A stretch of DNA of 16,176 nucleotides from an uncultured Actinomycetes bacterium (GTDB lineage: Bacteria > Actinomycetota > Acidimicrobiia > Acidimicrobiales > RAAP-2). Under the pieces are notes generated by a model. That model had not been told where the DNA came from and searched no databases. It saw only the letters and a list, made by a program, of their open reading frames with translations. Position numbers and translations under genes: made by a program. The stretch lies in the NCBI GenBank assembly GCA_903893955.1, contig CAITOG010000355.1:1-16176 (forward strand), given 5' to 3'. The stretch's first letter is position 1, and the number at the start of each line of letters is the position of its first letter. Below, one piece after another: positions 14,159 through 16,176 of this stretch.

Positions 14159-14662
14159 ATGGAACCGGCTCCCTCGAGCCGGCTGCGGCCCCATACGTGG
14201 CTGCCCTTCGTCATCGCCGCAGGAGTGCTCCTCGTCGACCAGGTCACGAAGTCACTTGCGGAGTCAAGGCTCGACGGACCGATCCACGTCGTTGGACCCA
14301 TCGGCTTCGGACTGACCTACAACTCTGGTTCCGCCTTCTCGTTGTTCCAGGGTTCCGCCGCACTCCTGGCGGTCTTCGACATGCTGCTGGCGATCGTCAT
14401 CGCTGTGATCGCCGTTCGCGTTCGCCGACCTGGCCTGCAGGTGGGGCTCGGGATGATGCTCGGTGGTGCGCTCGGCAACCTCGCTGACAGGCTCGTCCGT
14501 GGCCACCATGGGCAGGTCATCGACTTCATCACCCTGTCGCACTGGCCGACCTTCAACCTGGCCGACGCGGCGATCGACATCGGCGTGCTGGTCGTGATCA
14601 TCAGCCTCCTCACGGAACGACGCAGCTCAGCTGGACCCAAGGAGGCCGACCATGCACGATGA
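14159..14662 (+). CDS. lspA: Lipoprotein signal peptidase LspA
   Basis: LspA is a membrane aspartyl protease that removes signal peptides from prolipoproteins after lipidation. The 167-residue product has four likely membrane segments. Family motifs are present in order: VDQVTK in the first, YNSGSAFSL in the outer loop, GNLADRL with catalytic Asp at about 110, and FNLADAAID with catalytic Asp at about 136. ATG 14159 follows the preceding stop by two bases; TTG 14153, overlapping that stop as TTGA, is an in-frame alternative that would add two residues. Coupled translation from the DksA-like gene is likely. The 3' end overlaps the next gene by 11 nt. Confidence 0.95.
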   Translation: MEPAPSSRLRPHTWLPFVIAAGVLLVDQVTKSLAESRLDGPIHVVGPIGFGLTYNSGSAFSLFQGSAALLAVFDMLLAIVIAVIAVRVRRPGLQVGLGMMLGGALGNLADRLVRGHHGQVIDFITLSHWPTFNLADAAIDIGVLVVIISLLTERRSSAGPKEADHAR

Positions 14663-15641
14663 ACACGACGGCGCAGGAACGTCTGAAGACGAGCTCGATG
14701 TCGAGGTCCCGGGCCTGATGGACCAGATGCGGATCGATCGGGCGATCTCCATGCTGACCGGCCTCTCTCGGTCGGAGGCATCGGCGCTCTTGGCCTCGGG
14801 GGCCGTGAGCGTCGACGGCAAGGTCGTGACCAAGGCATCAGTGCCGCTGGTCGCGCAGCAGCGCCTCGAGGCGGTCCTGCCTGCACCTCCCGATCTGTCG
14901 GTCGTCCCCGAGCCAGAGGTCGAGGTCGACGTGCTCTTCGTCGACGAGGACCTCATCGTCGTCAACAAGTCGTTCGACCAGGTGGTCCACCCTGGGGCCG
15001 GGAACACCACCGGAACGTTGATCTCCGGCGTCATCGCGCGCTGGCCAGAGGTGGCGGAGCTCCCGGGACTCGGTCTCGGGGAACCTGCACGCCCGGGGAT
15101 CGTCCACAGGCTCGACAAGGGAACATCCGGCGTGCTGGTCATCGCACGAAGCCCTCAGGCGTACCTTGCCCTCACCGAGCAGATGACCAACCACACGGCA
15201 CAGCGTCGCTACATCGGCTTCCTCGAAGGCCATGTGGCTGAGGACCGAGGCATCGTCGACGCCCCTATCGCTCGATCAGCGAGCACGCCGACAAAGATGG
15301 CCGTCCGTCCTGATGGACGCCCTGCTCGGACCCACTATCAGGTGCTCGAGCGACTCGTCGCACCCGACCGGACTGTTGCGGGGCTCGAGCTCGAGACCGG
15401 TCGCACCCACCAGATCAGGGTGCACATGAGTGCCATCGGCCATCCGGTCGCCAACGACCCTCGCTATGGGCAGCGCAACGTCACCTCGCTGGACCGGGAT
15501 CGATTGGCCCTCCACGCGGGAAGGCTCTCTTTCGTCCATCCAGCGACGAACGAGCGGCAATCCTTCATCGCACCACTCCCAAGCGACCTCGCTGCCCTCG
15601 GGGCCGCTCGAGTCGCTCAGGAGTGGCTCGACGAGGACTAG
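14652..15641 (+). CDS. rluD: RluA/RluD-family 23S rRNA pseudouridine synthase
   Basis: This enzyme converts uridine to pseudouridine in RNA, probably 23S rRNA if it matches RluD. The 329-residue product has an S4 RNA-binding domain at about residues 26-80 (MRIDRAISMLTGLSRSEASALL). The catalytic domain includes VNKSFDQVVHPGAG, the signature HRLDKGTSG with nucleophile Asp at about 155, and LETGRTHQIRVHMSAIGHPVANDPRYG. ATG 14652 lies six bases after AAGGAGG (14639-14645), inside the end of lspA. The exact RNA target (rluD or a sister) cannot be told from sequence alone; the pairing with lspA is common across bacteria. The stop codon TAG shares CTAG with the stop of the opposite gene. Confidence 0.9.
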   Translation: MHDEHDGAGTSEDELDVEVPGLMDQMRIDRAISMLTGLSRSEASALLASGAVSVDGKVVTKASVPLVAQQRLEAVLPAPPDLSVVPEPEVEVDVLFVDEDLIVVNKSFDQVVHPGAGNTTGTLISGVIARWPEVAELPGLGLGEPARPGIVHRLDKGTSGVLVIARSPQAYLALTEQMTNHTAQRRYIGFLEGHVAEDRGIVDAPIARSASTPTKMAVRPDGRPARTHYQVLERLVAPDRTVAGLELETGRTHQIRVHMSAIGHPVANDPRYGQRNVTSLDRDRLALHAGRLSFVHPATNERQSFIAPLPSDLAALGAARVAQEWLDED

Positions 15642-16176
15642 ACCTCGGCCTTGAGGGCCAAGATGGCGTCGTCGGACTGCAGCGCCGCGAGACCCTCAGC
15701 CTCGGCCCGACGAACCCGTCGGACGCCGATGCCCAGCGCGTCGGCGGTCGCCTGGAGGGACGCCGGGGTGGCGCCGTCGAGCCCGAAGCGGCGAGTGAGC
15801 ACGTCACGCTGGATATCGGTGAGGTTCTCTACGGCAAGCCGCAGGCGGTCGTCGACCATCTGCTGCTCGACGTCGGCGACCCAATCGTGCCCATCGGGGG
15901 CGACGAGGTCGCCGAGCACAGTGGAGGAGTCCGAGGTCGCGGGCTGATCGAGGCTGGCGGTGACGCCTGCGATGCCTTGGAGGTTCTTGCGCTCTGCGGT
16001 GGTCATGCCAGTTGCCTCAGTGAGCTCTTCCTCTGTCGGCCGACGGCCGAGGAGTCCAACGAGCTCGGCGGTTGCTGCCTCGACGCGCTGGAGCTGCTCA
16101 CCAACCTCAAGCGGGATGCGGATGGTGCGGCCGTGTTGCTGCACAGCCCGCTGGAGCGCCTGGCGGATCCACCACG
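15638..16176 (-). CDS. Sigma-70 family RNA polymerase sigma factor, N-terminal part outside window
   Basis: About 178 C-terminal residues are visible, in the primary/group 2 sigma style. The window edge falls in region 2.4 (WWIRQALQRAVQQHGRTIRIP), the -10 reading helix. Region 3 follows (LLGRRPTEEELTEATGM, then TASLDQPA and LGDLVAPDG), and then region 4 with LTDIQRDVLTRRFGLDGATPASLQATADALGIGVRRVRRAEAEGLAAL. In the region 4.2 recognition helix the family norm is close to TRERVRQIE; here it reads GVRRVRRAE, so -35 contact may differ. It could be a non-essential group 2 sigma rather than the housekeeping one, which would explain the divergence. It is convergent with rluD and has no room for a terminator between the stops. 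Confidence 0.88.
   Translation of the reverse strand, partial: WWIRQALQRAVQQHGRTIRIPLEVGEQLQRVEAATAELVGLLGRRPTEEELTEATGMTTAERKNLQGIAGVTASLDQPATSDSSTVLGDLVAPDGHDWVADVEQQMVDDRLRLAVENLTDIQRDVLTRRFGLDGATPASLQATADALGIGVRRVRRAEAEGLAALQSDDAILALKAEV

Noticed and set aside
1..16176. A novel defence, mobile or biosynthetic system
   Set aside because: Every sizeable + strand frame and the single - strand gene belong to known housekeeping families; no integrase, transposase, flanking repeat or foreign-looking block is visible.

Overview
This window is a long, compact stretch of a division and cell wall (dcw) cluster from a GC-rich bacterium, read almost entirely on the + strand. The order ftsI-murE-mraY-ftsW-murG-murC-murB-ftsQ-ftsZ-yggS-sepF-yggT-divIVA, the absence of ftsA, the FtsZ tail ending [10 protein letters not shown], and the following lysine-rich TraR/DksA-like gene with lspA and an rluD-type gene are all typical of Actinobacteria. 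A deep-branching class such as Acidimicrobiia is my best guess, but this is inference from gene order and protein style; no rRNA or other marker is present. The MurE motif DNPRHED points to meso-diaminopimelate peptidoglycan.

Layout. (1) 1-9643: one tightly packed transcription unit. It holds the 3' part of ftsI (PBP transpeptidase), then murE, mraY, ftsW, murG, murC, murB and ftsQ. Most junctions overlap by 1-11 nt; the exceptions are gaps of 67 nt (ftsI-murE) and 79 nt (mraY-ftsW). murF and murD, which usually lie in this run, are absent. (2) 9644-11518: a 127-nt gap with a perfect 9-bp inverted repeat and a likely promoter, then ftsZ and yggS. yggS appears to start at a CTG codon overlapping the ftsZ stop. 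(3) 11519-12503: a promoter and a leader hairpin, then sepF and yggT. (4) 12504-13231: an apparently leaderless divIVA. (5) 13232-15641: a promoter and a 5' hairpin, then a DksA-like protein with a repetitive Lys/Ala/Pro tail, lspA and an RluD-type pseudouridine synthase. (6) 15638-16176, - strand: the 3' part of a sigma-70 family gene, convergent with rluD and sharing a CTAG tetramer as both stop codons.

How the genes work together. MurE, MurC and MurB act in the cytoplasmic UDP-MurNAc-peptide pathway. MraY and MurG build lipid I and lipid II, and FtsW with FtsI polymerises and crosslinks septal peptidoglycan. FtsQ is the divisome scaffold, FtsZ forms the ring, SepF tethers FtsZ to the membrane, and DivIVA marks curved membrane and the poles. 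LspA matures lipoproteins.

I see no mobile element, CRISPR array, tRNA or rRNA, and no gene-free stretch longer than about 130 bases. Nearly all the content is well-known machinery. The less ordinary points are the regulatory layout (three gaps with stop codon, stem-loop and an extended -10 TGG-TAnnnT), the CTG start of yggS, the DksA-like protein with one zinc ligand changed to Asp and a tail built by tandem DNA duplication, and the missing murD and murF.
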